From positions 1-61,934 of the forward strand of contig CAZBWE010000002.1 of the NCBI GenBank assembly GCA_964495465.1: a DNA stretch of 61,934 bases, in the 5' to 3' direction. Origin of the DNA: CAZBWE01 sp964495465. Lineage in GTDB: Bacteria; Planctomycetota; Phycisphaerae; Sedimentisphaerales; Anaerobacaceae. Position 1 is the stretch's first letter; each line of letters opens with the position of its first letter. Shown here piece by piece: positions 41,551 through 50,048 of the stretch. The position numbers were made by a program, and so were the translations under genes. The notes under the pieces were generated by a model. It did not search any database. It was not told where the DNA came from and saw only the letters and a program-made list of their open reading frames with translations.

Positions 41551-43365
41551 TTATTGATTCTGCTCACCGGTTTTTTGAGCGGGTTTGTGCGAATGTCTTT
41601 GTGTTCGCAGGTTCAGCTCGTCAAGCTGCTTCTGGTCAACCTCGCTCGGCGCATCGGTCAAGAGGCACTGGCCTCGCTGGGTCTTTGGAAAAGCAATAAC
41701 GTCCCTGATATTGTCCGTGCCGGTAAGGAGCATAATCATTCTGTCCAGGCCGAGGGCAATACCACCGTGAGGCGGAGCACCATATTCGAGGGCCTTTAGA
41801 AAGAAGCCGAAGCGCTCCCGGGCCTGCTGCTTAGTGATTTTTAAAAGGTCAAAAACCTTCTGCTGAACCTTCGGATTGTGGATACGAATACTGCCTCCGC
41901 CGATTTCAGAACCGTTGACGACGATATCGTATGCCTGCGAGCAGATATTGGCAGGGTCGGTTTCGAGCTTTTCCAAATCCTGCGGCACGGGAGAGGTGAA
42001 CGGGTGGTGCAGAGAATCAAACCGCTTCTCATCCTCATTCCATTCAAAGAGCGGAAAGTCCATCACCCATACAAACTCGAATCTTTTTTCGTTATACAGT
42101 TTCAGCTCCTTCGCCAGCCGGCATCTCAAAGGCGCCAGGGCCTTATTGACGACCGGCTCTTTGTCTGCCAGGAACAAAAGCATATCGCCGTCTTTTGCGC
42201 CGAATAGCCCGATGACCTGCTGCTGCTGTTCGGGAGAAAAGAATTTTGCCGAGCCGCCGGCCATTGATAACCTGTTGTTTTCGGTTTTGATTTTTGTCCA
42301 GGCCAGCCCTTTCGCACCATAATCACCCACAAAAGCGGTCAGCGTCTTTTCGATATCGCTCCTTGAATATTTTTCGCCGGCTGCACAGAGGCCCTTAACG
42401 ATACCGCCATTTTCAATCGCCGAAGTAAAGACCTTGAATGTGCTCTGCTTTGCGATGTCGGAAATATCCTTTAACCTCATATCGAATCGCAAATCAGGCC
42501 TGTCTGTGCCGTAATTTTCCATCGCCTCTTTGTAAGACATCCGCCTCATCGGCAGCCTCGCATCCACGCCGAGAACCTCCTTCCAGATTTTGGCTACGAG
42601 GTTTTCGTGGACCGCGATGACGTCATTGCTGTCAACAAAGCTCATCTCAACATCAATTTGTGTAAACTCCGCCTGCCTGTCGGCTCTTGGGTCTTCATCG
42701 CGGAAGCAGCGGACTATCTGGAAGTATTTGTCGATGCCGCTGACCATCAGAATCTGCTTGAAAAGCTGAGGCGACTGCGGCAGCGCATAAAAGCAGCTCT
42801 GAAGCAGCCGACTCGGCACGAGAAAATCCCTCGCACCTTCGGGCGTGCTCTTTGCCAGCATCGGCGTTTCAATCTCCCAGAAGCCCAGCGCATCAAAGTA
42901 GTCCCGCGCAATTTTTTTTACTCGATGTCGGATTTGTAGCTTGTGCTGCATCTGCGGTCGGCGAAGGTCGAGGTAGCGGTTTTTCAGCCGAAGCTCCTCG
43001 CCGATTTTTTCCGCAGCGTCGATTTCAAAAGGAGGCGTCTTTGCGACGTTGAGAATTTCCAGTTGTTCGACGGCCACTTCAATCTGTCCGGTGGGCAGCT
43101 TCGGGTTTTCCATTCCTTCGCTTCTGGGCTGGACGATGCCCCTGGCTGCTATCACCCATTCGCAGCGGACGGTTCTTGCCAGCTTGTGGGCGTCGGGCTG
43201 TCTTTCGGGATTGAAGACGAGCTGGGTCAGGCCGTATCGGTCGCGTAAATCAAAGAAAACCAGATTTCCGTGGTCTCGATAAGAATGGACCCAGCCGGCC
43301 AACGTTACTTTTTTCCCGGCATTTTCCAGCCGAAGCTGCCCGCAGGTATGTGTTCTTTTGAGCAT
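41551..43365 (-). CDS. aspS: Aspartyl-tRNA synthetase
   Basis: 604 residues, normal for bacterial type with the GAD insertion. N-terminal OB-fold anticodon domain (VTLAGWVHSYRDHGNLVFFDLRDRYG), class II core with motif 2 FRDEDPRADRQAEFTQIDVEM, the GAD insertion (about 290-420) and motif 3 GGIALGLDRMIMLLTGTDNIRDVIAFPK. Charges tRNA-Asp. Downstream of the restriction operon on the same strand, 40 nt apart; probably partly co-transcribed with it. Confidence 0.97.
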   Translation of the reverse strand: MLKRTHTCGQLRLENAGKKVTLAGWVHSYRDHGNLVFFDLRDRYGLTQLVFNPERQPDAHKLARTVRCEWVIAARGIVQPRSEGMENPKLPTGQIEVAVEQLEILNVAKTPPFEIDAAEKIGEELRLKNRYLDLRRPQMQHKLQIRHRVKKIARDYFDALGFWEIETPMLAKSTPEGARDFLVPSRLLQSCFYALPQSPQLFKQILMVSGIDKYFQIVRCFRDEDPRADRQAEFTQIDVEMSFVDSNDVIAVHENLVAKIWKEVLGVDARLPMRRMSYKEAMENYGTDRPDLRFDMRLKDISDIAKQSTFKVFTSAIENGGIVKGLCAAGEKYSRSDIEKTLTAFVGDYGAKGLAWTKIKTENNRLSMAGGSAKFFSPEQQQQVIGLFGAKDGDMLLFLADKEPVVNKALAPLRCRLAKELKLYNEKRFEFVWVMDFPLFEWNEDEKRFDSLHHPFTSPVPQDLEKLETDPANICSQAYDIVVNGSEIGGGSIRIHNPKVQQKVFDLLKITKQQARERFGFFLKALEYGAPPHGGIALGLDRMIMLLTGTDNIRDVIAFPKTQRGQCLLTDAPSEVDQKQLDELNLRTQRHSHKPAQKTGEQNQ

Positions 43366-43405
43366 AAAAAAATCCTTCTGAAAAACTCCCCCTCAAGGGA
43401 CAAAT

Positions 43406-44117
43406 TCATTCTTTCTTTCCTTTTCTAAGAACTGTGTCTCCGAGACTTTGAGGGGTTACTTTGTAGATATCGAATTCATTAATATTTTTATGTGTTATCC
43501 CTATCTGATATTCTATCCCTCCTCTATGCTGAGGGCTCAGGTACTTGCTTTTCTTTATCTCCTTATTAGACATAACCCAATATACTATCTGGTCAACCCA
43601 CACACCGATAAAAATAAAGACGTCTGCCATATCCGGTTTAATCTGTTGGTAATTCATCCAAAACGGTTCGTTCGATGAATACCTTAAGGCCTTTGCCATT
43701 AAGTTTCCTTTTTTCTTTGTATTTATTGACCTGCAGGCCTTCACTTCAACCTTTATACCTTCAAGCCACAGGTCATATTGGCCCTCATATGAAGGGGCTA
43801 AATCTTTATCGGCTCTTTTAAACCTGTCGCCGATATCTATGATGTGAGGGTGACCCCATACTTCTCCAAAGGCACGAGGTGCGATGCCGTAGAGTTCTAA
43901 ATAGAGATTAGAAGATATATATTTCTTTCTCAATCTTTCATATTCCTGGAATGTAATGATTTTTTTACCCAGAAGAAACATTAAGGATGTATTCGTATTC
44001 ATTAAAAGGAAAAACAGATATTAGACTTCCTAACCGTGCCTTGAAAAATTTGCTGTCTTCCGGTTCCAAAGACTTAGTTAGATTCTCTAAATATTGTTTT
44101 AACTGTTTTATGTCCAT
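43406..44117 (-). pseudogene. Type II restriction endonuclease, interrupted by a +1 frameshift
   Basis: Two overlapping frames. The first, ATG 44117, overlaps the methyltransferase stop by 10 nt and runs 50 codons (MDIKQLKQYLENL...SVFPFNEYEYIL) to a TAA at 43965-43967. The second, 43406-44002, continues with MFLLGKKIITFQEYERLRKKY, GIAPRAFGEVWGHPH and a PD-(D/E)xK-type core YDLWLEGIKVEVKACRS. Dropping one C near 43984-43987 joins them into one ~230-residue protein with NEYEYI directly before the next helix. It follows its methyltransferase, as in type II systems. The frameshift may be real loss of activity or a sequence error. Confidence 0.75.
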
Positions 44118-45154
44118 CTCATCTCACTTTTCTCCTGTTCTATTTCGGGAAAAGGATTTCTCCATTGCCAGCCGGTTTTCCCCGTTTTTCTGTAATTTTC
44201 TAATCTTCTTATGGTAATCTCTGCGAAAATCGGGTCGATGTCGAATGTAAAAACTCTTCTTTTAAGTTTTTCTCCCGCAATAAGTGTAGTCCCCGAATGG
44301 GCAAAGAAATCTAAAATAAGGTTACTCTGTTCACTGCTGGTAAGAATTAATCTTTCGATTGCTTTCAAGGGCTTCTGTGCATAACATCCGGGGACGTTTT
44401 CTTCCAAGCGATAAAAAACCTGTTGAATGTCTATCCAGACGTTCCCAGGCCTTATTGTGTTTGACTTACTTCGTTCTAAGTTTTCCAGTAATTCCCCATT
44501 TATAATTTTATAATATCCCTTTAAGACTTTGGGGATGTCGGTGTAAACAACCTTAAATCCCGGGTTGCCTTTTATATAATGCAAGAGTTCTTGCCTTATC
44601 CACATCCAATTTTTTTGAGTTCCATATCCCCTTTGATTTCTCAAAGTGATAAGGTTTCTTGGTTCTATTTCCCTGAATTTTCTCATCAAAATCATAAAAT
44701 CCGGAAGCGGTTGGAAATTATCTTTGTAATCTGCCCCTATCCATACATACAAATGAGCATTCTCATCCATTACTTTTGTTGCATTTTTAATCCACTTTCC
44801 CGAAAAGTCCAAATAGTTCTGTAAGCTTATCTTAAACAGCCTATCCGTATTGGCATTTCCTACTACTACATTGTAAGGTGGGTCGTTTATTATAAGTTCG
44901 GCTCCTTCGTGTCCTACTATTTTTTCAACATCTTCAACCTTTGTAGCATCGAGCACGCCTACCTTGTGTCCTCTGGATTTGTCCTCCCATATTTCGCCAT
45001 ATTTTAATCTGCAAAGTGATAATATTTTGCCTTTCAACGCCCCGTGTAAATCCAGGCGTTCAAGTTTCTCCGTAGTTTCCCCTTTTTTATCTTTTTTATC
45101 GATAGCGCTTACATCAGGAAACAAAGCCAAACTTTGTGATTTCATTGCGTTCAT
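44108..45154 (-). CDS. DNA methyltransferase of a restriction-modification operon
   Basis: 348 residues. Motif IV INDPPYNVVVGNANTD (about 90-104) precedes the SAM motif LILDFFAHSGTTLIAGEKL (about 280-298), beta-class order, so N6-adenine or N4-cytosine methylation. DPPY favours N6-adenine. The target-recognition region lies between. It overlaps the start of the endonuclease gene by 10 nt and its own ATG overlaps the stop of the upstream 59-codon frame (ATGA). It appears intact, unlike the endonuclease. Confidence 0.9.
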   Translation of the reverse strand: MNAMKSQSLALFPDVSAIDKKDKKGETTEKLERLDLHGALKGKILSLCRLKYGEIWEDKSRGHKVGVLDATKVEDVEKIVGHEGAELIINDPPYNVVVGNANTDRLFKISLQNYLDFSGKWIKNATKVMDENAHLYVWIGADYKDNFQPLPDFMILMRKFREIEPRNLITLRNQRGYGTQKNWMWIRQELLHYIKGNPGFKVVYTDIPKVLKGYYKIINGELLENLERSKSNTIRPGNVWIDIQQVFYRLEENVPGCYAQKPLKAIERLILTSSEQSNLILDFFAHSGTTLIAGEKLKRRVFTFDIDPIFAEITIRRLENYRKTGKTGWQWRNPFPEIEQEKSEMRWT

Positions 45155-45330
45155 TGTTTCGATACTCCAATAATGCCAGCCAAAGGACAGACGACCTTCT
45201 TGGCCGGGCGCAATCTTTCTATGTCTTTCTCTTTTTCGTCAAGCGGGGAAATGATAATAAGATGAACAGACTCATCCTTCACTTCCGACATCAATCTGGA
45301 ATCGCCGATTATTACTTTATGGTAACTCAT
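45151..45330 (-). pseudogene. Truncated methyltransferase-like small frame
   Basis: 59 codons from ATG 45330, ending with an ATGA overlap with the next gene. The start YHKVIIGDSRLMSEVKDESV then HLIIISPL is the beginning of a SPPY-type methylase (normally ...VHLIITSPPY), but it continues with LDEKEKDIERLRPAKKVVC and stops. It may be the relic of a second methylase shortened by deletion, or a small protein with this N-terminus by descent. Confidence 0.6.
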
Positions 45331-45449
45331 CTTTTATCAATTCGTTAGATTCCGACTACAACCGGACATACATCAAGATAGTTAAAATAAACTGCTTCGT
45401 CAAGAATTGGTTTCAGGTGTCAGAAGTCAGGGCGACTCGTTGTGTTGGG

Positions 45450-45881
45450 CTATTTAATTTGGTAGCCGGAAACCCTCCAAGCGCCATCTTCGTCCAGCAT
45501 AGGCGTTACCGTCTCTATGGTAAACCTTCTCTTTTCAAAAAACGTGCTGTATTGAATAACAACATACTCACCCTTCGGCGCCCCCGGAAGTGATTTTGTG
45601 TATGACGTGGAAATCAACTCTCTTGAAACCATTCTGCCCAAAGGTTCCCTGAGCGAGCGAAAATACATCAGCCAGGCCTCTTTTGCTATGTTGGCCCTGA
45701 AACTGCTCGCTGCCTGCTCCCAGCTATCGGCATATCTGCCGGCATCGACTAACCAGAGCCAGGCCTCAGCCGAGGCAGCCGCCGCCTTCTCGGCTGCAGG
45801 ATTACCCTTCTTCCCCGACTCATTCTCCTCACAGCCACAGAAAGTCAGCACCACCAATGCTGTAAGGATTACTTTTCCCAT
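45450..45881 (-). CDS. DUF4019-like lipoprotein
   Basis: 143 residues. Short signal with LTFCGC (possible lipobox), then a WLWLVDAGRYADSWEQAASSF pattern and C-terminal LPGAPKGEYVVIQYSTFF...GAWRVSGYQIK, the features of the DUF4019 family of small periplasmic or lipoproteins. Function unknown. Single gene between the restriction operon and a long intergenic region. Confidence 0.75.
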   Translation of the reverse strand: MGKVILTALVVLTFCGCEENESGKKGNPAAEKAAAASAEAWLWLVDAGRYADSWEQAASSFRANIAKEAWLMYFRSLREPLGRMVSRELISTSYTKSLPGAPKGEYVVIQYSTFFEKRRFTIETVTPMLDEDGAWRVSGYQIK

Positions 45882-46260
45882 CGTCCCCTCCGTTTCCTTT
45901 TAAATCTTCCTGCATACCTTCTCTGCCAACCTCTGCACATACATTCGTCTCCCCAGCCCCTCGGCGATACCAGCAGCCGATGAGAAGGATTTATGTGTAT
46001 ATATATATTATGACCACTTTTTCAAAAAAATAAAGGAAAATCTCTTTGAAATACAGATATTAAAGAAGTGTTTCCACCCCATTTTTGACGTCTTGTGGTG
46101 GTCTAAATGAACAAGCCGGCTGCCTTAAAGTTTTTTCAGGCACGATTATATCTAATCGAGGAACAGCTTTTTGCTACAGAATGTCGCTGTTAAGACCGAA
46201 TTTGCTGGTGCTCATATCAGAAACAATCAGAAATTTTTTTGCATTTAGCCGATTTTTTTG

Positions 46261-46288
46261 TTGCATTTTCTGACTTTTTTGTTATAGT
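46261..46288 (+). promoter_or_regulatory. Promoter of candidate small RNA 1
   Basis: TTGCAT (46261-46266), 16 nt, TATAGT (46283-46288) on the plus strand. The next gene on this strand is far away (51391). Confidence 0.6.
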
Positions 46289-46292
46289 CAGC

Positions 46293-46560
46293 CGAGCATA
46301 TAACTGATTGTGACAGGAGGTCATTCAATCCTGCCTACAGACGAGGATGGTGTCTAATATAAGCAATTTTTCGAACCGTATTTTTGCCGGTTGAAGCAGT
46401 ATCTGACTGTATATTGAATCACGGGCTTGGGTCATAAGCTCCTCTAAATCTCTCCCGGCCTCAGCCCGTATCCTGTTAAGCAGGTCAGATTTAAGCTCCA
46501 ACCTCTGGGCTGAGGTATCTCGCCCCCCACCTTCTTCTCCTGACCTCAGCCCTTTTTTAC
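46293..46560 (+). ncRNA. Candidate structured small RNA 1, upstream of cysK's 3' end
   Basis: No coding frame of note in 45882-46651. From the promoter to the terminator about 265 nt with six hairpins in series: CAGGA/TCCTG, AGAC/GTCT, AACCG/CGGTT, ACGGGCT (46421-46427)/AGCCCGT (46463-46469), CCTG/CAGG and a final GGGCTGAGGT (46507-46516)/ACCTCAGCCC (46543-46552) followed by TTTTTT. Loops are C/U-rich: CTCCTCTAAATCTCTCCC in the fourth and ATCTCGCCCCCCACC with CTTCTTCTCC in the last. The gene on the opposite strand, cysK, ends at 46652. I recognise no known RNA family. Confidence 0.6.
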
Positions 46561-46651
46561 TATATGCTCACAATAATATCAAGCTGCCAACAGGAGATTT
46601 AAAAAACAACAATCAAATATCTATAAATTAAACAATTACGATTATAAGGTA

Positions 46652-47539
46652 TCACATCAAGGCGGTGCTAAAATATCGCTCAGCCCTGTCCGGCAGGACA
46701 GTCGTGATATTGCCGTCAATGGTTTTCGTTAATCGGCGTGCCGCCCAGACGTTAGCGCCGGAGCTGATACCCACCAGCAGGCCGAAGTCCGTGCCAAGCT
46801 GACGGGTTGTCTGGATAGCATCATCATCACTGACCTCCACTACATCATCGACCAGCGAAACATCGAGCACGCCCGGAATAAAGCCGTCGCCAATTCCCTG
46901 AATCTGGTGCAGGCCGGGCTCGTGCCCCAATAAAGCAGAGATTCCCTTCGGCTCAACGGCTATAACTTTGGCATCGGCTTTGTGCTCCTTGAGAAACTTT
47001 CCTACGCCCTGCAGGGTTCCGCCGCTGCCGACGCCTGCCACGAAGCAGTCGATATTACCGCCCATCTGCCTCCAAAGCTCACGAGCGGTGTGCTCATAAT
47101 GGACGCGTGGATTTTCGGGATTTTCAAACTGCTGCGGCACAAAAATCCGGCTGTCTTCGGCGGCCATTTGCTCGACCCTCCGCACCGCACCCGGCAGGCC
47201 TTCAGCATCAGGTATGAGAACAAGCTCGGCGCCGAGGGCCTTTATGAGTTTCTTTCGCTCCTCGCTCATTCCCTCCGGCATAACGATTCTGACGCAATAG
47301 CCCATCAATCTTCCGACCAGGGCCAAGCCGATGCCCGTATTGCCGCTGGTGGGCTCGACAATAATCGAATCCGGTTTCAGCCGGCCATCCCGCTGGGCGG
47401 CCTCGAGCATAGCCAGGGCAACGCGGTCTTTGATACTGCCGCCGGGATTGAAAAACTCGGCCTTGGCGAAAATCCTCTCGCCCTTTAACTGCAACAGGGG
47501 CGTATTTCCAATAAGTTCGAGGATATTGTCTGTAAGCAT
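46652..47539 (-). CDS. cysK: Cysteine synthase (O-acetylserine sulfhydrylase family)
   Basis: 295 residues. PLP enzyme making cysteine from O-acetylserine and sulfide. PLP-lysine motif GGSIKDRVALAML, the substrate loop PTSGNTGIGLAL, the phosphate-binding GVGSGGTLQGVGKFL and LLVGISSGANVWAA all match. Slightly shorter than the typical 305-320 residues; the N-terminus starts directly at DNILELIGNTPLL. Whether it is CysK or CysM is not decidable from motifs. The C-terminal tail lacks the usual extension. Flanked on both sides by candidate small RNAs. Confidence 0.93.
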   Translation of the reverse strand: MLTDNILELIGNTPLLQLKGERIFAKAEFFNPGGSIKDRVALAMLEAAQRDGRLKPDSIIVEPTSGNTGIGLALVGRLMGYCVRIVMPEGMSEERKKLIKALGAELVLIPDAEGLPGAVRRVEQMAAEDSRIFVPQQFENPENPRVHYEHTARELWRQMGGNIDCFVAGVGSGGTLQGVGKFLKEHKADAKVIAVEPKGISALLGHEPGLHQIQGIGDGFIPGVLDVSLVDDVVEVSDDDAIQTTRQLGTDFGLLVGISSGANVWAARRLTKTIDGNITTVLPDRAERYFSTALM

Positions 47540-47718
47540 AGGATAATCCTAATAAACGCCCTTACCTTTTCCTACTTTTTATACGAATTACGTAAATTTA
47601 AACAATTTAACTTATATTTCCTACCAAAATGTTCGATAAATATCAACGATTAGATTCGTATGAGCGTGTATTGGGGCGGTTTACTTGATTTTTTCCACAA
47701 CAGGAATTTTTTTTGAAT

Positions 47719-47748
47719 TTGAACAAATATTTTTAAAAAAAGTATAGA
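47719..47748 (+). promoter_or_regulatory. Promoter of candidate small RNA 2
   Basis: TTGAAC (47719-47724), 18-nt A/T spacer, TATAGA (47743-47748). Confidence 0.5.
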
Positions 47749-47754
47749 CATATA

Positions 47755-47880
47755 GAAATCCTTGAAATATAATAATAGTTAAGAGCGTCTTATTTGATGA
47801 TAACCAGTTTTTAAGCATTCAACAGGGCTGGGGATATCTCGCTTTTTCCTCTCCCTCCGCACCCAGCCCTGTTCTCCTTT
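47755..47880 (+). ncRNA. Candidate small RNA 2 with C/U-rich terminator loop
   Basis: About 125 nt ending in a perfect 12-bp stem AACAGGGCTGGG (47821-47832)/CCCAGCCCTGTT (47862-47873) followed by CTCCTTTT. The 29-nt loop begins GATATCTCGC and then is almost pure pyrimidine (TTTTTCCTCTCCCTCC). Architecture and the ATCTCGC loop start match small RNA 1. The rest of 47540-48045 holds no gene. Confidence 0.55.
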
Positions 47881-48045
47881 TATAATCAAATCACTTCAAT
47901 TCTTTTTATTATCAATACCAGGCGATTATATAATCGATACCATCGCTATCATCCGAAATATATCTTCGCAGCGTTTAAAACGGATTAAGGACAAAGAGAT
48001 ATTCCGTTAAAAAATGGTGGTTGGATTTGCCAGACGTGGAATACT

Positions 48046-48789
48046 TCAATACTCGTTGTTCAAAAATTTTATCAGCTCATCAGGAACGTAATCGTCGGCA
48101 AAAGCAAGGATATCATTTATCTCGGCGGCTGTCAGATTATTCTTGATTTGAAGATTATTTATATCGACGTTTACAATCAGGCCGAACCTTATATTTTCAC
48201 CGACGGCCATATCCGCTTTGCCGGTTCGTCTTGCCTGAGTCGGCCTGATTTCAAGATTAATATTTTTTTCCTGCGCCGGGGCCTGAAGGCGGATTGTCAA
48301 ATTCCTTATCCTCTCTCTCCAGAGGTCGCCTTTCAGATTGCTTGCCAGAATCTCAACGGAGTTTATTTCGCCGGTGTCAAAAACAATTTCGTTGACCACG
48401 CCTACGCGCGGGACCGTTATACTGGTAAATGTGCTTCGTAATTGCTCAAGGGCCTTGCGAAAAATTCTGTCCTTTTCGCTGATGTTGATATCCTGCACTT
48501 CGTTAATGAACATACGCTGGGGGAAAGTGAAGACCGGCCCGCGGGCGGTCAATAGAAAAGTCGGCAGCTCGACCCTGCCACCGTTTGGCAGAACAAAAGC
48601 TTTCTGGACTCTCAAGTCCCTTGGGCCGACGATGATGGTCTCAAAGACTTCGGGGAATTGTTCAATCAGCCGGTTGCAATAGTCCTGCAGCCGGGCCTTT
48701 TCATCCCTGACAGACACAGCCGGTCGAACATCAACGCCGTATTTGACCACGTGCTGCGAAATGTTCTCTTTGTCGAACTGATAGTTCAT
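48046..48789 (-). CDS. Hypothetical protein, unrecognised
   Basis: 247 residues, no signal peptide. Repeated VxVPR, FPEVFETIIVGPRDLRV and LTARGPVFTFPQRMF suggest an alpha/beta fold with a C-terminal region (NINLEIRPTQARRTGKADM, IRFGLIVNVDINNLQI). I recognise no family; the pattern slightly resembles sporadically distributed TIGR04255-like proteins but not enough to name it. Neighbours are the terminase-like scraps and cysK. Confidence 0.6.
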   Translation of the reverse strand: MNYQFDKENISQHVVKYGVDVRPAVSVRDEKARLQDYCNRLIEQFPEVFETIIVGPRDLRVQKAFVLPNGGRVELPTFLLTARGPVFTFPQRMFINEVQDINISEKDRIFRKALEQLRSTFTSITVPRVGVVNEIVFDTGEINSVEILASNLKGDLWRERIRNLTIRLQAPAQEKNINLEIRPTQARRTGKADMAVGENIRFGLIVNVDINNLQIKNNLTAAEINDILAFADDYVPDELIKFLNNEY

Positions 48790-48873
48790 AATTTAGCCGC
48801 CGAAGATATTAATTCTTCACAGTGTATAAGAAAATCTATCGCAAGTCAAAGAAAACCAAAGGCGGCAAATTTA

Positions 48874-48999
48874 TTACTCCAAATATCTTCTTGAAGTGGT
48901 TTTGGCCGGCTGGGCGTGATTTATGAAGAAATACCGCAGGGCGTCGATGGGATGGTCGTAAACGCCGTCCTTTAGAGGCAAGTCAAAAGCCCTGCCTCT
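48874..48999 (-). pseudogene. Terminase-like C-terminal remnant, copy 1
   Basis: 41 codons bounded by TGA upstream: GRAFDLPLKDGVYDHPIDAL then RYFFINHAQPAKTTSRRYLE and stop. The (D/H)HPIDALRYFF pattern is that of the C-terminal end of phage terminase large subunits. No start codon or upstream domain. Confidence 0.5.
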
Positions 49000-49041
49000 T
49001 CAATAAATTAATCTGTCGGTTTAAATTGTCAAATTGTCGTT

Positions 49042-49581
49042 TTATTTACGACGACGCAGGAAAAGTCCTCCAGCGCCGAGCAGCAAAAGCGTTGCAGGTT
49101 CGGGAATATACCAAAGACGAGTTTGGTCAATAATAGTTCCTTGTGGTAGTTCCTTTCCGTCAACTTTTGTATATCCGTTAACGGTTAAAGTCAAAAGGCA
49201 ATCATACAGCACTCCGCTTTGAGCCAGCACATTGTCCACCAGAACAGCAGCGCCTTGCACTGGTGGACTTGAAAGCTGCGCAGCCAGAACACTAATATGC
49301 GCAGTACTTGAGTCGTAAACTTCACCAGGAGAGTCAAAAAGAGTTGGAAATGTAACAGCATCAGGGTCGATAAAAGTCACCTGATTATTCGAAAGCTGGA
49401 ATGTCACTTCGTAACTGCTGCAACTTGAACCAGATGTTAATACCATGCTAAATGAAATTATCTCCGAAGGTGGAAAGCAAATATCATACGGCGCAGGATC
49501 GCCGTTAGCGAATAGAACCAAACCGCCATTAGCTGCTGAAGCAAAGCCAAAAACCAAGACTATGGCTACATATCTCTTCAT
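49042..49581 (-). CDS. PEP-CTERM secreted protein
   Basis: 179 residues. Signal peptide (YVAIVLVFGFASAANGG), beta-rich body with cohesin-like spacing (SFSMVLTSGSSCSSYEVTFQL, AAVLVDNVLAQSGVL) and sorting signal YIPEPATLLLLGAGGLFLRRRK. Ribosome site AGGAGGAG. Promoter at 49603-49631. Exported and anchored by an exosortase; role unknown. Confidence 0.85.
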   Translation of the reverse strand: MKRYVAIVLVFGFASAANGGLVLFANGDPAPYDICFPPSEIISFSMVLTSGSSCSSYEVTFQLSNNQVTFIDPDAVTFPTLFDSPGEVYDSSTAHISVLAAQLSSPPVQGAAVLVDNVLAQSGVLYDCLLTLTVNGYTKVDGKELPQGTIIDQTRLWYIPEPATLLLLGAGGLFLRRRK

Positions 49582-49602
49582 ATACTCCTCCTATTCTTCC
49601 TA

Positions 49603-49631
49603 AATGTACTATTTTATCGGAACAATGTCAA
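49603..49631 (-). promoter_or_regulatory. Promoter of the PEP-CTERM gene 49042-49581
   Basis: Minus strand TTGACA (49626-49631), 17 nt, TACATT (49603-49608). Confidence 0.65.
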
Positions 49632-49798
49632 GAAAATTCTTCAAAAATAGATATGCTATATTTAAAATACGGGTAATTTCATAAATACTTCAAAATAAAG
49701 GTTTTATTGACAAAAAACCAAAACCGTTCGCAGGACAAACAAAATAAGACCCCCTTTCAATACCACTTAAATTGCCCATCTGGTGATTTCTTTCACAA

Positions 49799-49905
49799 TC
49801 AATATCTCCTGCTGGTGGTCTTGGCGGGCTGGGCGTGGTTTATGAAGAAATAACGCAGGGCGTCGATGGGTCGGCCATAAACGTTAAAGCGTTTGAATCT
49901 ATTAT
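49799..49905 (-). pseudogene. Terminase-like C-terminal remnant, copy 2
   Basis: Encodes VYGRPIDALRYFFINHAQPA then KTTSRRY and stop, nearly identical to copy 1 at 48874-48999, which differs mainly in DH for GR and a longer tail. Flanking sequence differs. Confidence 0.5.
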
Positions 49906-49979
49906 GCTGTTTATGTTTTTGAAGATAAAAAATAATCTAAGAGTCTATAACAAAACCTAAAATAACTTTAACGAAATTA

Positions 49980-50016
<37 letters not shown>

Positions 50017-50048
50017 CGAGTAGTTTCGTTACAGGCATTAATAAACAT

